Shown: positions 41,281-63,962 of the stretch, one piece after another
How positions within the stretch are numbered: the first letter of the stretch is position 1
How the letters are laid out: the number at the start of each line of letters is the position of its first letter
Assembly: GCA_963693365.1 (NCBI GenBank)
Contig: CAVNZM010000002.1
Coordinates: forward strand, 5,952,001-6,016,000
Length of the DNA: 64,000 nucleotides
Direction of reading: 5' to 3'
From: Amoebidium appalachense
Taxonomy: Eukaryota > Ichthyosporea
Notes under the pieces: model-generated
What the model was told of the DNA's origin: nothing
What the model saw: only the letters and a program-made list of their open reading frames with translations
Database searches by the model: none
Program-made: the position numbers and the translations under genes

Positions 41281-41407
41281 ATTGCGCAACATGATGACGT
41301 CACGATGACTCATAAGTACAATAGCTTATTCGTCACTGTGACCTTTTAGACCGATTTGCTCTTTTAGGGACACACTTTTGAGAGCAGCTTGTGCCGTGCT
41401 TGTGCTG
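41281..41407 (+). promoter_or_regulatory. bZIP-site cluster and putative RNF113 5' UTR exon
   Basis: Within 32 bases lie ATTGCGCAAC (C/EBP-like, 41281-41290), TGACGTCA (CRE, 41295-41302) and TGACTCA (AP-1-like, 41306-41312). About 100 bases on, a strong donor (GTGCTG then GTGAGT, intron start 41408) may end a non-coding first exon. The matching acceptor (ACACACAG, 42358-42359) lies eight bases before the RNF113 ATG. Transcription start is inferred. Confidence 0.5.
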
Positions 41408-41800
41408 GTGAGTAGCGGAGGGGGGCAGTGGTGCGACAAGTGTGTGTGTGCGAGGGGGGGGGGGGAGGGGGGGAGGGGGGAGGGGCGAGGAGGAGGGAGG
41501 GACGAGGGGGTGCTCGTAGCAAACGAAAGGTGATGCTTAGAGGGCCGAAGAGAACGTGGAAATTCCTTCCTCCCCACCTCCCGCCAACTCCAGCCCCAAT
41601 CTCTGAACCCTCTCCCTCTTCACGAAACCAACCCCCTCCCCCCTTCCCCCTCCCCCCCCCCTTCCCCCCCTTCCCCCCTCCCCCCTTCCCGCTCCACCCA
41701 GCACCCCGCCCCCATCTCCCCAACCCCATCTCTTCCCCCCCCCCCCCCCCCTCGCCACACACCACTCGGTTTTGCCCCCCCCCCCCCCCCCCCCCCCCCC

Positions 41801-41854
<54 letters not shown>

Positions 41855-42062
41855 GCGAACCCAAAAAGATTTCACGTTCTCTGCTATCCTCTCCACAACT
41901 CCAGTGGCTTTACCTGACTGACACGAACAAGTCGAACAAGGCATCTACAGGCGTAGGAGGTTATTGCAACACCCAAACACACCACACACCCAGATTACTA
42001 CATTCATCATAAAACTGATGCACAGTTGCACACAAACACACACACTCTCAAAACACACACCC

Positions 42063-42112
<50 letters not shown>

Positions 42113-42359
42113 CACCAACCCACACACACGCTTACACACGACACACACATCCACCGTGCACACAATTTAATAGAGTCAACACCCACCCACACAGCACCCA
42201 CACACACAATCCACCCACACCCACACCCACACACACCACAAATAACGAGCCACACCCACCCACCTTGCCTACTCATAAACATAGTCCCCTCTCCTCCCCG
42301 CCCCACCCACTCCCCTCCACACACACACACACACACACGCACACACACACAACACACAG
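41408..42359 (+). other. putative 5' UTR intron with C-runs, (TA)n and CA tracts
   Basis: Contains G- and C-runs, an (AT)n tract of about 48 bases (41803-41850) after a C-run, and CA-rich sequence up to the acceptor. No coding capacity was recognised. Confidence 0.45.
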
Positions 42360-42367
42360 CAGGCACC

Positions 42368-49953
<7,586 letters not shown>

Positions 49954-50133
49954 GAGAGCTAACAGGCAAGGCCCTGCAGAGGGTGTGCCTGTGCTTCTGA
50001 ATGCTCGAATGCGTGTGGCTTAGACACAATAATATGTGCAGTATACCTTTTTTATTTTTTTATTATTTTTTTTTTGGTTTATCATAGTGGTGGTGGTGGT
50101 GGACGTGGTGGTGGTCGTGGTGGTAGGGGAGGG

Positions 50134-50167
<34 letters not shown>

Positions 50168-50925
50168 GGGGGGAGGGGGGGGGGGGAGGGGGGGTACAAA
50201 GGCAGATTACGATATTCTTTGATCCGGATCCGGAAGCTGCGTTAATGCTCGATCCTCGTATCGTTTCATTTTTATTATTATTTTTTTTTGCCCTCCAAGT
50301 TGCGTTTCTGTTGATCACAAGTCTGTGATGACGTATGCAGTTATGTGTGCACACAATGAAAGGCCGAAATAAAAAACCCCTGCTGGTCAGGTGGCAGCCA
50401 AATATATGAAGTCGGTGTTGTGGGTGCACAGGGGAGGGTGTGTGTGTGCCTCGATGAAATAGCAGGGGCGATTGCTGTGTGGGTGGAATGGGATATAGGA
50501 CGGCACAGGTTGCCATTCAGTCATTCATTCATGTAAGGTTCAAGTGAGCACTGAGAATTATTCCTTTTGGACACATACCGATGCTTGGGAGAAAAGGTAA
50601 TAATTATCGAGAGAAGGGGAAGGGGCGGAGGGGGGGCGGGGAGGGGGGCAAGGCCTCCCTCTCTCTCTTTCATAAGCCTATGCCCTCCACACCTTACCTT
50701 CGAAACCCTCTAGCCTTCTTTCTCAGCAATAATGCTGGAAGTTTCCCATGTACTGCTTCTAACCGAACCTATACGGACTTGATCGTGTCGACTTTCCGCG
50801 TACTGTCTCCCCCCCCCCCCCCCTCCCCCCCCCCCCCCTCCCCCTTTCCCCCCCCCTCCTCTATCTCTATCTCTCTCCCCCCCCCCCCCCCCCCCCCCCC
50901 CCCCCACCACCACCACCACCACCTA

Positions 50926-50956
<31 letters not shown>

Positions 50957-51267
50957 CCAAAAAAAAGAAGAAAAAAGAACACTCACCCACTCCATCCCTC
51001 CCCCTGCCTCCCTCCTCCGCCACACACAACCTTTCTTCCCAGCAACAGCACAGCACCAGTTAAACTGAATCTGACACGTTACTACCCTTTGCCTTGCACG
51101 GGAAGAACGAAAGAAACACAGGGCTGTTGTTGCCGGAAAGGAGGGGGAGAGAAAAGGAGCCGCGCAAGGGGAGAAGAGAGGAAGAGGAGAGTGAAACGAG
51201 GGGAGGAAAAGGGGAGAGTACTAGTGGTAGGGTGAGACGGGAGGAGGTGGGGGAGAGGCGGCGAGGG

Positions 51268-51312
<45 letters not shown>

Positions 51313-51580
51313 AAAGGCCCTGTGACATCTGGATGATTATGACCACAACCCATACAAAAAGATCTGGAAGAGAACATGCATTAGGCCTTTTAGGTTCCCC
51401 TTTATAAAACGAGCTGAAGATTTGCTTTGATTATCCCGCACATATATGCACCACACACAACACAAATACATGTGCACACACCGTGATAAGCGAACGCAAA
51501 AACACGTGTCATACTCGTGCCCACTCACCCACAGTCTGGTTTGTGACACATACACACACGGTGACTCTTTTCGTGTGCGT

Positions 51581-51599
51581 GCGTGTGTGCGTGCGTGCA

Positions 51600-51661
<62 letters not shown>
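51581..51661. repeat. (GCGT)n microsatellite
   Basis: About twenty near-perfect GTGC units, with one CATG interruption near 51599. Confidence 0.9.
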
Positions 51662-51662
<1 letters not shown>

Positions 51663-51780
51663 CACTGTACACATGTGTGTACGTGGATAGGTGGGTGCTT
51701 GGCTTGGTGAGTGGTACATGCACTGATTTTAGGGCACCCCGACACGGACCAATCAAAGGTAGAAATTAAAAGAACGACAT

Positions 51781-51850
<70 letters not shown>

Positions 51851-52194
51851 GAAACAACAGCTTTGATCCAAAAGCCAAGATAAGGCGCAAGTATACAGTG
51901 TCCAATTTGTACTATGTACATATGTGAAATAAATTTGCAAGGTGCCATTTAATGAACTGGGCCTATGTGCACAATATCCCCCCCCCACCCACCCCCCCCC
52001 CCCACCCACCCACCCAACCTCCCCCTCCCTCCCCCCCAAGTCCCACCCACCCACCCACCCACAAACCCACTCACCCACTCACACACCCACTCACACACCT
52101 AGACCTTAATCCCGATATGCCTGTTACCACGGTTAAAGGGGAATAACACCAGTATGTGTGTTTTGATGTGATTGTGACAGAGGCCTTACGCAAG

Positions 52195-52654
52195 GAGGGC
52201 ACGGCGTATGTCTGTTTGGGTAATGTGCAATGAAGAAGGAGGCGTGTGTTGGGGTAACGTAACAGCAGAGGGTATGTGTGTCAGGGTGAAGTAAAAGAGG
52301 AGGGTTTAAGTACTCGGAGAGGGTTATGCGTGTTTGGGTGAGGAGGACATGCATGTTTGGGTGACGTAACAGAAGAGTGGTGTTTGGGTGAAGTACAAGA
52401 GGGGGGGTATGTGTGTTTGGATGAAGTAAAAGAGGAGGGTATGTGTGTTTGGGTGAAATGAAAGAGCCAAATGAAGTTTGGTAGACCACATAATACCGCA
52501 ACACACACACGTCACATTCACAACAGACACCCAGAAAGATAGCCTACCTAAAAATTACAACATCCTTGATTTTATACTAAACACGTGAAACTACGCTGTT
52601 TATTAGATGCATTGACTGGCTTGAGAAACACATCATTACAAAATTCTAGCGCGC

Positions 52655-52717
<63 letters not shown>

Positions 52718-53100
52718 CCAGCTGATACCGAGTGTCCCAGGGGAGCCCGAAAAAAAAAACAGAAAAAAAAAACAAAAAAAACGGGGAACCCCAACTAATT
52801 GATTTTTCTTAGTCTTTATGGTGTCTCGTAGAGAAAGTAAGCCCTGATATATAATCATCACCCGACAGCTATGTACGTGATCATGATATACCGCCGAGGG
52901 GATATTCCAAGCAAAACCCCCCCATACCTGAGACTGTTCTCTATTTGCCTCGAGTAAACAGCGTAAACCCCTAGTATATGTGTGCTTGAGTGATTTATAA
53001 GAGTAGGGTATGTGTGTTTGGGTGAAATTAAGGAGGGGGGTGCATTTGTTCAGGTGAATATCGGACAGAAAAGGGTATGTGTTTTGGAGAAAGTTGTTCA
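52195..53100. repeat. degenerate ~33-bp minisatellite split by an insertion
   Basis: Units with the core GTATGTGTGTTTGGGTGAAG plus AAAAGAGGAGG recur at about 52210-52470 and again at 52975-53095. The middle, about 52480-52975, is unrelated: it holds a (CA)n tract, A-rich sequence and a dispersed repeat. This looks like insertion into a pre-existing array. Confidence 0.7.
52782..52971. mobile_element. dispersed short element, copy 1
   Basis: About 190 bp, roughly 90% similar to the reverse complement of 59927-60123. It starts CGGGGAACCCC after an A-rich stretch (52750-52781) and ends GCGTAAACCCC. Too short to code. Which class of element it is remains unknown; the homopolymer sits at the same end in both copies. 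Confidence 0.7.
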
Positions 53101-53365
53101 CCGGTGCTGGTGGCATTCCCTGCACTTGCCAACAAATGTACAAAGTCGATTTACTCACATGTATAACAGAGTCTTAAGGTTCTGACTGCCCGTGAGGCAG
53201 TGCAAATTAGACTAAGTCACTACAAAGTCAAGTCTTCAGGACTTTGCAAGCTATTTTTTTACAGAGCACAATATTCTATTTGTAAAATTTACATACATTC
53301 TATATCGAAAAACATACACTTGATACATTCACGATCACACATCCTCGATCATTTCTCACCACCCG

Positions 53366-53883
53366 TTATTGTGCGGCGGTGACCCACCAGAAGTCCTGTG
53401 ACGTCATCTCCAACCCCCGGTAGCTAAACAGCCCCTTTTGGCCTCTGCAATTGTCTTGCCCGAGATTAACCCCGCAGGCCCGTGGAAACAAAGCGCCGAA
53501 TACATGGTGATACTGCCCTACTTGCCTAGGCCATTTGCATTGGCTGGAACCTTGCTGTTCTTGTTCACCTGGAATGCGACCCGCATTCCTTTGGCCGTAA
53601 CGAAGCAAGCTGATTGGCCCAATTCAAACGCATACTCCTCGCAGCCGTAGCCGAAATAACACCACCCCTTGTGGATCTTGCACGGTATAGTTCCTACGGT
53701 AGAGTATGCTACACCCATATAGATGGGGGCTGCTAGGTCCTGTTGGAACCCCCCTTGCACCGCTCCCTCGGGGGGGGTTTCCACTCCGCACACAACATCG
53801 ACCTTTGCTGCAGTCGTAGGTGGTGGCGGGGTTGTACCTGGGGGGAGGGTCATGGTGAGCAATACGAGTGATGATATTATCAA
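53366..53883 (-). CDS. DM9/DUF3421-like protein, frameshifted
   Basis: Reading from an ATG at 53883, a hydrophobic start (MIISSLVLLTMTL) like a signal peptide is followed by a Pro/Thr stretch and a DM9/DUF3421-like module: PPEGAVQGGFQQD, PIYMGVAYSTVGTIPCKIHK, WCYFGYGCEEYAFELGQ. DM9 proteins are often mannose-binding lectins. The frame meets a stop near 53518, but a frame one base off continues with plausible sequence (HHVFGALFPRACGVNLGQ ... FWWVTAAQ) to 53366. So one base is missing near 53530, either a true frameshift or a read error. It could instead be the last exon of the metalloprotease gene to its right, since AG precedes GTACAACC near 53840. Confidence 0.55.
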
Positions 53884-54369
53884 ATAACGAAGACCTGCTG
53901 ACTAGTAGTGTGAGGGCGGACCTGGGTAAAGGTGGGTGGGGAGGAACCTGGCTGGGTGGGGGTAACGGCGTGGTGTTTTTTTTTTTTTTTTTTTTTTGGG
54001 GGGGGGGGGGGGGGAGGGGGAGGGGGGGGGGGGGGGGGGGAGGGAGGGGAGGGGGGGGGGGGGGGGGGGGAGGGGGGGGGAGGGGGGGGGGGGGGGCTAA
54101 AGGAGGTGGCTAAAAGTTCGTGGGGCAGTATTGTTTTGGTTTCACTGCAAAGCCTGTCCCCACCCATGCATGCGAGTGTGTGGGCAAACACTGAATGTAC
54201 GAGTTATTCTTCCATGCCATGCAAATATCTGCCTGCAACCTGAACAGCGTGTGTGCATTGTGTGTGTCAATTATTATCCGCTCTGTTTCAGTTTGTACTC
54301 GTTTTGCGGCGTGTGTATGGGTGTAGCTGTGCGTGTGCATTGCGGCAAAGATGGTCACCTACCCACAGC

Positions 54370-56205
54370 CTATCTGAAGTTAGCCACCACCCCAATGGTC
54401 TTTCGCAGCACCTGAGCATTGTCTGCTGCCCCAGCCACACCCAGGGGCATGCCCTTATAGGTCAGCTGGGGGATCGAGTAGTAGGGTACCGTTTGCATGT
54501 TATTGCATCCCCCCCCATAGCTCATGTTGGTGCCGAAATTCTCTGCTGTGTTGCACACTCAATGGCTAAACCCAAACGGGTATGCACCGCCTTCGGGCTG
54601 TAGGGTGGGTGGGCTATGGGTCAGTGTTTGAAGTGTGTGTTATCGATTCCAAATGGTCCCGTCTTGCTATATGGTGGATTTTAAGGTTCTTTGCCTTCGG
54701 GTTTTTGTGCCGTTGACCCAACTACATAAATTCTAACTTGCGTCTAGTGTGTGTCGGGCCCGGGTCATCGGGCTGGTATTGCTGGTGCTGATATCTACGT
54801 CACACTGTGTATACTGTATGTGTGTGTGTGTGTGTGTTGGGGGGGAGGGGGAGGGGGGGGGGGGTCAGTCTATCCCTTTTTTCTTTTTCTTTTTACTTTC
54901 TTTTATTTCTTTATTTTATTTCTTTATTTATTTATTTATTTATTTTTTTGGGGGGGGGGGGGAAGGGGGGTAGGGGGAAAGGGGGGGGGGGGGGGGGAGG
55001 GGGAGGGTATGTTTGAGTGTTTTTTATTTTATTTTTTTTAGATGGGTAGGAGGGCGGGGGGGGGGGGGGGGGGGGGGGGGGGGCTGCAAAATACCTGGTC
55101 CTCTCTGTTGTGCGATGCAACCATGATGTGTCCCCACTCGTGCGCAAACGTAGCACCGTCCTCCAGACAGCCCACCGGCACCACGGCAAAGGCCCCATCT
55201 TTAAAGCCCGTGTTGATCTTGTTGGGGCCCATCTGCCAGGCAATACCACAGCAGTCCGCATCAACACTCACCAGCGTCGCTATGTCCGCACCCAGCTTGT
55301 TGCGCATCTCCCTCGCTGCCGCCCCGTGGCTTGTGCGTGTGATGTCTCCGAGGGTGTCTCCGTGCTCGGTGTAGGCATCGTTGAATCGGTCCATACCCAC
55401 CAGGCGCATGGTGGTTGGCACCTTGCTGTTCTTGAGCGCCTGGTTGGTCCACGCCACCGCTGCCACAATCTTTGCCCGCAGATTCTGCTCGCCCACCACC
55501 TCACGTGCCTGTCTGGTGTAGAGAACAAGCACGTTGATGGTGTCGGCTGGGTCGGGCTGCACAGTTGGTGCCATGACCGCTGTGTTGACGGGGCTTTCCT
55601 GCATGGGTGGGAGGGGTGCAGTGCTGCCCATGGGGATACGCACAACAGCACCGGTGCCACTCACAGGCATGGGCGCACTTGTGTTGCTGTTGCTTAGCTT
55701 GAACGGGGCCTTGACGCCGCCTGTGAATTCTGGCCGGCGGAACATCATGGGTAGGGTGGGTTTCTTTGACTCGTAGACGATGGACTTGCTGCGGTCTGTG
55801 TTTGAGGGGTCAACCTGGAACATGCGCGCCTGCCCGTTTACAGTCATGGCAACAGACCCATACACCGCCCCGTCAGGCCCAGCCACCAGAGTCACTGCGT
55901 TGCCCAGCCGTCCATATGGCCCTCGATGGTGGTGGCGGTTTGCAGAGTAGCCACCCCGCTAGCCTTTGGGAACAGGTTGACGGCTAGTGTTGGGGCCCCT
56001 TCGGTGATGGGCGCGGCAGCTGCTGGGCGACTATGGCCAAATCGATGCCAGAGGGTGCGAGCACGTCTTGGGGGTTGAAGAGAGTGGGTGGACGCATGAG
56101 CTGGGAGGTGGCCATGGCGCTGCACGAAGAAACGACGCACAGCACAAGTACAGCGCATAGTAGTAGCCAGTGCCTGCGGCTGGCGAGAGTGAAAAAAGCA
56201 GCCAT
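54370..56205 (-). pseudogene. secreted metzincin-type metalloprotease, decayed
   Basis: Exon 1 (55095-56205) starts with a clear signal peptide (WLLLCAVLVLCVVSSCSA), a propeptide-like region, then a reprolysin-like domain: VNVLVLYTRQAREVVG (read as INVLVLYTRQ), NQALKNSKVPTTMRLVG, DADCCGIAW, and the zinc site HEWGHIMVASHN. The usual consensus is HExxHxxGxxH; here Val replaces Gly. Exon 2 (54370-54597) holds the Met-turn region NFGTNMSYGGGC, SIPQLTYKGMPLG and ends VANFR-TAG. Damage: one base is missing near 56020, another near 55905, and TGA stands in frame at 54559-54561. All frameshifts go the same way. Either it is a recent pseudogene or the read quality is poor here. Bacterial-type relatives share this layout. 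Confidence 0.75.
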
Positions 56206-56507
56206 GATGATACTTGAACAGGGTTGCTCTTCGAATTCGAGTGCCGATGTTTGCGAAGTAATAGTACTGTAATACTTGCAGGGTCCTCACGGTCTGACTT
56301 CAAAGTCGCGGTTTTTTATAAGGTCATGGCTATATAGAGTCCGCTTCTGTCGTAGGTGCCTTGATTTAAACGTACAATGATCACCAAAATAGCAGAGAAA
56401 TTAGACTATATTTTGAAGTTGTACGAAACAGAACTGCCTGGAGTGCATGCCATTCGTTTCTTTCCGGGTGTCCGATTGGCGAGAACGATCTAAAAGCGAT
56501 CTGCTCC
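56206..56507. other. upstream flank of the metalloprotease gene
   Basis: Non-repetitive sequence left of the MITE. Probably contains the promoter of the minus-strand gene. A TATATAG stretch lies near 56330. Confidence 0.4.
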
Positions 56508-56670
56508 CAGGGTTTGCCTGGGTTTGGCGTTCTTAATCGTATTTAGGCAAGTTCCGAGCATTTTGACACCCTTCAGGGTTGTATTGACTAATTGGTTGCC
56601 CACTTTTAATCGTATTGCGGGGTTTTCTAAACCGTGTTTTAGGCCAATACGATTCGTAACGCAAACCCTG
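56508..56670. mobile_element. hAT-type MITE, 163 bp
   Basis: Terminal inverted repeats CAGGGTTTGC and GCAAACCCTG bound a 163-bp non-coding element. The 8-bp sequence TCTGCTCC stands on both sides (56500-56507 and 56671-56678). An 8-bp target duplication and a CAGGG start are hallmarks of hAT transposons. It needs a transposase from elsewhere. Confidence 0.9.
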
Positions 56671-56769
56671 TCTGCTCCAGTTTCGTGATTGGGTAGTTTT
56701 TATTGTCTCAGGAATGCGGGGATGACCAAACACGGAGGCTCGGGCATGCCGCCGGCGCGAGGCTGAAAC

Positions 56770-56772
<3 letters not shown>

Positions 56773-56824
<52 letters not shown>
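56773..56824. repeat. (TA)n microsatellite
   Basis: About 25 TA units, cruciform-prone, just right of the MITE. Confidence 0.9.
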
Positions 56825-56828
<4 letters not shown>

Positions 56829-57259
56829 CAGGTAATATACAGGTAATTTACAATTACTGTGGGCGCTACTGCTCTGCGCATGCAGCCGTGGCTGGCATGA
56901 ATGATTGCATGGCGCCTGCCCTACCTGCACGCATGCTCGGCCACTTGATGAAGTGCCTGTTTTGCTGTGAAACAAAATATAGGCAGTGTTCTGCTGCGAT
57001 TTGCTGAGGTCTGCACCGATGCACTGGCAAAACGAAATCTTGCTGTCATCAAAATGACACATGACAGACACTTAATTGACTCGCGTTGACACCCATATGC
57101 ATGCACCACCATCTACCTCAGACAATGATCTTCCACTGGCCCCGGGCCCAGCCTCCCCAGCGCCCGGGCCTAGGGTACCCTGCAGCTGGGCCCCCTTCCC
57201 TCCTCCTCTTCACCCCCCCCCCCCCCCCCCCCTACCCCCCACCTCCCCCTCCCCCCCCC

Positions 57260-57293
<34 letters not shown>

Positions 57294-58129
57294 ATCCCCC
57301 CCTCCCCTCCCCCCGCTGCCGACCATCGGAGAAAAAACACACCGTGATGGACATCAACATGCACACCCACAGTGCTTCAATGGTAGCAGCACACACACAC
57401 ACGCACGCACTTCCACACACACACACATTGACACACCCGCACATTGCACAGAAATACACACTTCCACAACTTCAAGTATACACACGCACATGTACACACG
57501 CACGCACGCGCATATATATATACACGCGTACACACGCACACGCATGCGCACACACATGCACACACACGTACATGCGCTCACACATATAATATATGCACGC
57601 ACGCACACACACACACACATGCGGCACAATGTGTACACGTACACACACACACGCACGCACACGCATGCCCGCACACACTCACACGCACACGGGCACACGC
57701 CACAAACTCACTCACACACACTCCTTGACACACACACACACCATGTACACACACATCTCATGACTGATGCACACGCGCTCATTATTATGGATCCTCAGTA
57801 CGATGGATTAACACCCCCCCCATGCCGCCGAAGATATGAACGCAAACACACAGTATAGCCCAGAGATATGCACACAATCACATATGCACAGTGGTCGGTG
57901 TCCACATACACTGCATCATTGTGATGTAAATACACTGTAAGACACAAAGCACACACACACACACAGACACAAAGCACACACACACACACAGACACACAGA
58001 CACATGTACACACACACACACACGCTTCCCCCTTCCCCTCTTCTTTGCCTCACTCACACACACGCTCTCTCCCCTCTGCGCCTCCCCCCCTTCCCTTCTC
58101 CCCCTCCCCCGGCCCCCCCTCCCTCTCTC

Positions 58130-58165
<36 letters not shown>

Positions 58166-59550
58166 CCCCCCCCCCCCAAAAAAGAAGGAGAAAGAAAGAA
58201 AGAAAGAAAGAAAGGAAAGGAGGACTCAAAAACAAACACAGCAAACTGGCATTTTCGACTTGCGGAGTAAGTAGCATTGCTGGTGTGGTTGAAACTGAAA
58301 CTCAGCTGCCCTCTGAGGGCCGCCGCGGTCCAACTCGGATGATCATGGGCTGATGATGACTCTGATACTGTGGGTTTGTTGTTAATGCTGGGCCGTGAAT
58401 TTGAACTTTGTATCACTTCCTGTGCAAGGTTAATCGAGTGGAATCGTAACTGATGTGCAAGTCCGTGTATCGATATCACTAACACGTTCACGAAGACACA
58501 CAATTGCAGAGAGACCGCTTAAGTGAGCCATGATCACCTGTCCCACCGGGTACATAGTGAGCCATGATCACCTGTCCCACCGGTACATATATGTTGATGT
58601 AATAGGCAACATTATTAAAACACACACAAACAATGAAATTCGATAAGCACAGCATGTGTGCACAGATACGTAAGTACACGCACACATACCCCCTCCCCCC
58701 CCCCCCCCCCCCCCCCCTATCACATGTCATTTCGAATTCCTCACTCACCCTCCCTCGAGCTCTCTAGTGCTAGACACGACGGGCTGCCCTCCCCCCCCCC
58801 CCCCCCCCCCCCCCCTTCCCCGGCCCAACCCCCCACCAACGTTAACCAATGTTCCGCATCCCCCTTCCTTGAGTTCCATTATATCAAGTTGTTTCTCTCT
58901 CTCTCTCTCCCATGGTCCCTCGAGGTCCTCGAGCTCAATCCCAGGCCGTATATACGTATTGTTTATTAATATGTATTATTAGATCTCTCTTCTCTCTCGT
59001 GCACGTGTCATTGGACCCTTCAACCTTCCCAAGACCCCCTCCCCCCGGCGTACCCCTCCCCCCCCCCCCCCCCCCCCCCCCCCCCGGGGGGCCCCCTCTC
59101 CCCGCTCTCTCTTTCCCACCCCGTACGCGTGGCACCTCCCTCCCCGAGGCTCCCTTTCCCACCGGGCCCCGGCCCCCACCGGTACCCCACTCCCCCACAC
59201 AAACACCCACCAGCACGTCGCACCACCACCGTCCGGCCTCCATCTTGCGGCGTGCGGCGGCCCTGGGCGTAGGTGTATATTGGTTGGTGCACATATTCGT
59301 GTCACATGAAATGTGGGAGAGCTCCGAGATCTCATGAATTATGCCACAGTCGGACTACAGAACAACAGAACGTCGGGCGAGCGACACAGTCCAATCAATC
59401 AAGGGTGCCATACACACTTTTATTTGCGTGGTAGAGGGCCCATCGTCGCCAAGTCTGACCTGCTGCGTTTTCCAGCTCAGTACCTACTGGCTAAGCGGGC
59501 TACAAAGAGAAGGGTGCGCTCAAGGTAATAGCACATGTACAGTAATGCGT

Positions 59551-59608
59551 GACAACTCATAGAACTAACGTACATACTTCGTTGTGTACGTTAGTTCTAT
59601 GAGTTGTC
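59551..59608. repeat. perfect 23-bp inverted repeat (hairpin)
   Basis: GACAACTCATAGAACTAACG plus TAC is followed by a 12-base spacer and then its exact reverse complement. The sequence is not low-complexity. It could fold as a stem-loop in RNA or mark a small palindromic insertion. Confidence 0.9.
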
Positions 59609-59926
59609 TAAATAGTACATTCCCCCATCACAGCAAACAGAAGTTCTCCCCCCCAAATCAATTACGTTTTCGCGGTATTTACCGTGCCAAGGTTGGCGGG
59701 TCATAAGAGCGCACAATCAAAAGCTTGAGTATAGACTTCAAAATCGAATAAAGAAAGATGATAACGCCTTATTTGCTTTGTGCTATTCATAAACAAGTAA
59801 AAAAAGAGCAGTATGTATGTATTTTTCTCTTGAATGGTGGTGCAGAACCTACAGCTGTTTGCCAGCCTCTAGAACTATGCACGCGAATGCCTGACAAGAT
59901 CGGTACTATAGTAGCATGATATGTAT

Positions 59927-60121
59927 GGGGTTTACGCTGTTTACTCGAGGCAAAGAGAACCAGTCTCAGGTATGGGGGGGGGGGGTTTGCTCGGAATATC
60001 CCCTCAGCGGTATATCATGATCACGTACATAGATGTCGGGTGGTGACTATATATCAGGGTTTACTTTCTCTACGAGACACCATAAAGACTACAAGGAGAA
60101 ATCAATTAGTTGGGGTTCCCC

Positions 60122-60170
<49 letters not shown>
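59927..60170. mobile_element. dispersed short element, copy 2, with T-run
   Basis: 59927-60123 is the reverse complement of the element at 52782-52971. It begins GGGGTTTACGC, ends GGGGTTCCCCG and is followed by about 47 T (60124-60170). The homopolymer at the CCCCG end in both copies shows it belongs to the element. Confidence 0.7.
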
Positions 60171-60171
<1 letters not shown>

Positions 60172-60618
60172 TATCCAATTATTGAGCGAGTGAATGTCCT
60201 AAAAAGCAAAATGCTACAAGATCTATTTCAGTTAGCGAATCGCAGATTAGATGTGAATCGTGCATAGTATTCACAAATCGTCCATTTTATTGAATGATTT
60301 TGTCTTTCAGTGAAAATCAGGTCTCGAAATCACATCGATATTGATAACCTGTTTTGATTGGCAGCTAATCATGATGTTGTTGTAGCCACTCGTCGCTGAG
60401 GTATTTTTCAATAAACTCTCTCCCGAACTCACGGAGCCAAAAAGACCGTGTCCTCTCCCCTGCACGTTCAAAACGCGCGTGTACGCATCTACAGCCGATG
60501 TGAACTAAACCAGAACTCGTAAAGAAACTGTAGACGCTCTAGGCAAGGGATACCTGTAAGAGGAAGGGGAGGGTTTGGGCCAAATAGACACACGAAACGA
60601 GAGTGCGTTAAGGACACC

Positions 60619-63658
<3,040 letters not shown>

Positions 63659-63691
63659 CATCACCCCCCGCCTCTCTCCCCCCCCCCCCTC

Positions 63692-63722
<31 letters not shown>

Positions 63723-63962
63723 ACACACACACACCTACCCACTCTGCCGCTGCCTCCACTATGGTGGTTTGAGTTGATGGGACACAGTTGGTGCATTCGG
63801 TTTTTGGTTTCCACCACGACTTCGTTTTCCCAAACCGACGTGCAATTTTATCAGCATGACAGTCAAGCATAAAGCATCATTATATTGTTTCCACCGTTTT
63901 TTACCTGCACGTACAGGCTAGTGGGGGAAGAACAGTGTGCCCGGGCTGCCGTGGTGGGGATC

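Larger units (their letters stand above)
49954..53365. other. spacer between RNF113 and DM9 gene
   Basis: Begins with RNF113 3' flank. Holds G-runs (about 50130-50166, 51271-51310), C-runs (50810-50950, 51783-51819 followed by A-run), a (GCGT)n array (about 51581-51661) and the minisatellite and dispersed element listed separately. No exon was recognised. Confidence 0.55.
56825..60618. other. spacer left of small membrane-protein gene
   Basis: 57200-57300 and 58130-58180 are C-runs; 57390-58025 is a CA-rich field. 58523-58588 holds two tandem copies of a 34-bp unit with GTGAGCCATGATCACCTGTC. 59090-59290 is CpG-rich. A stretch near 59440-59525 (encoding DLLRFPAQYLLAKRATKRR, followed by a donor-like GTAATA) may be an exon, but nothing supports it further. 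Confidence 0.45.

Noticed and set aside
54559-54561. TGA as selenocysteine in the metalloprotease
   Set aside because: The gene has other disruptions and no SECIS element could be identified, so nonsense or error is simpler.
59313-59528. Possible small gene encoding a basic C-terminus
   Set aside because: Only a short plausible stretch, with no homologue recognised and no matching exon; left as a note in the spacer entry.
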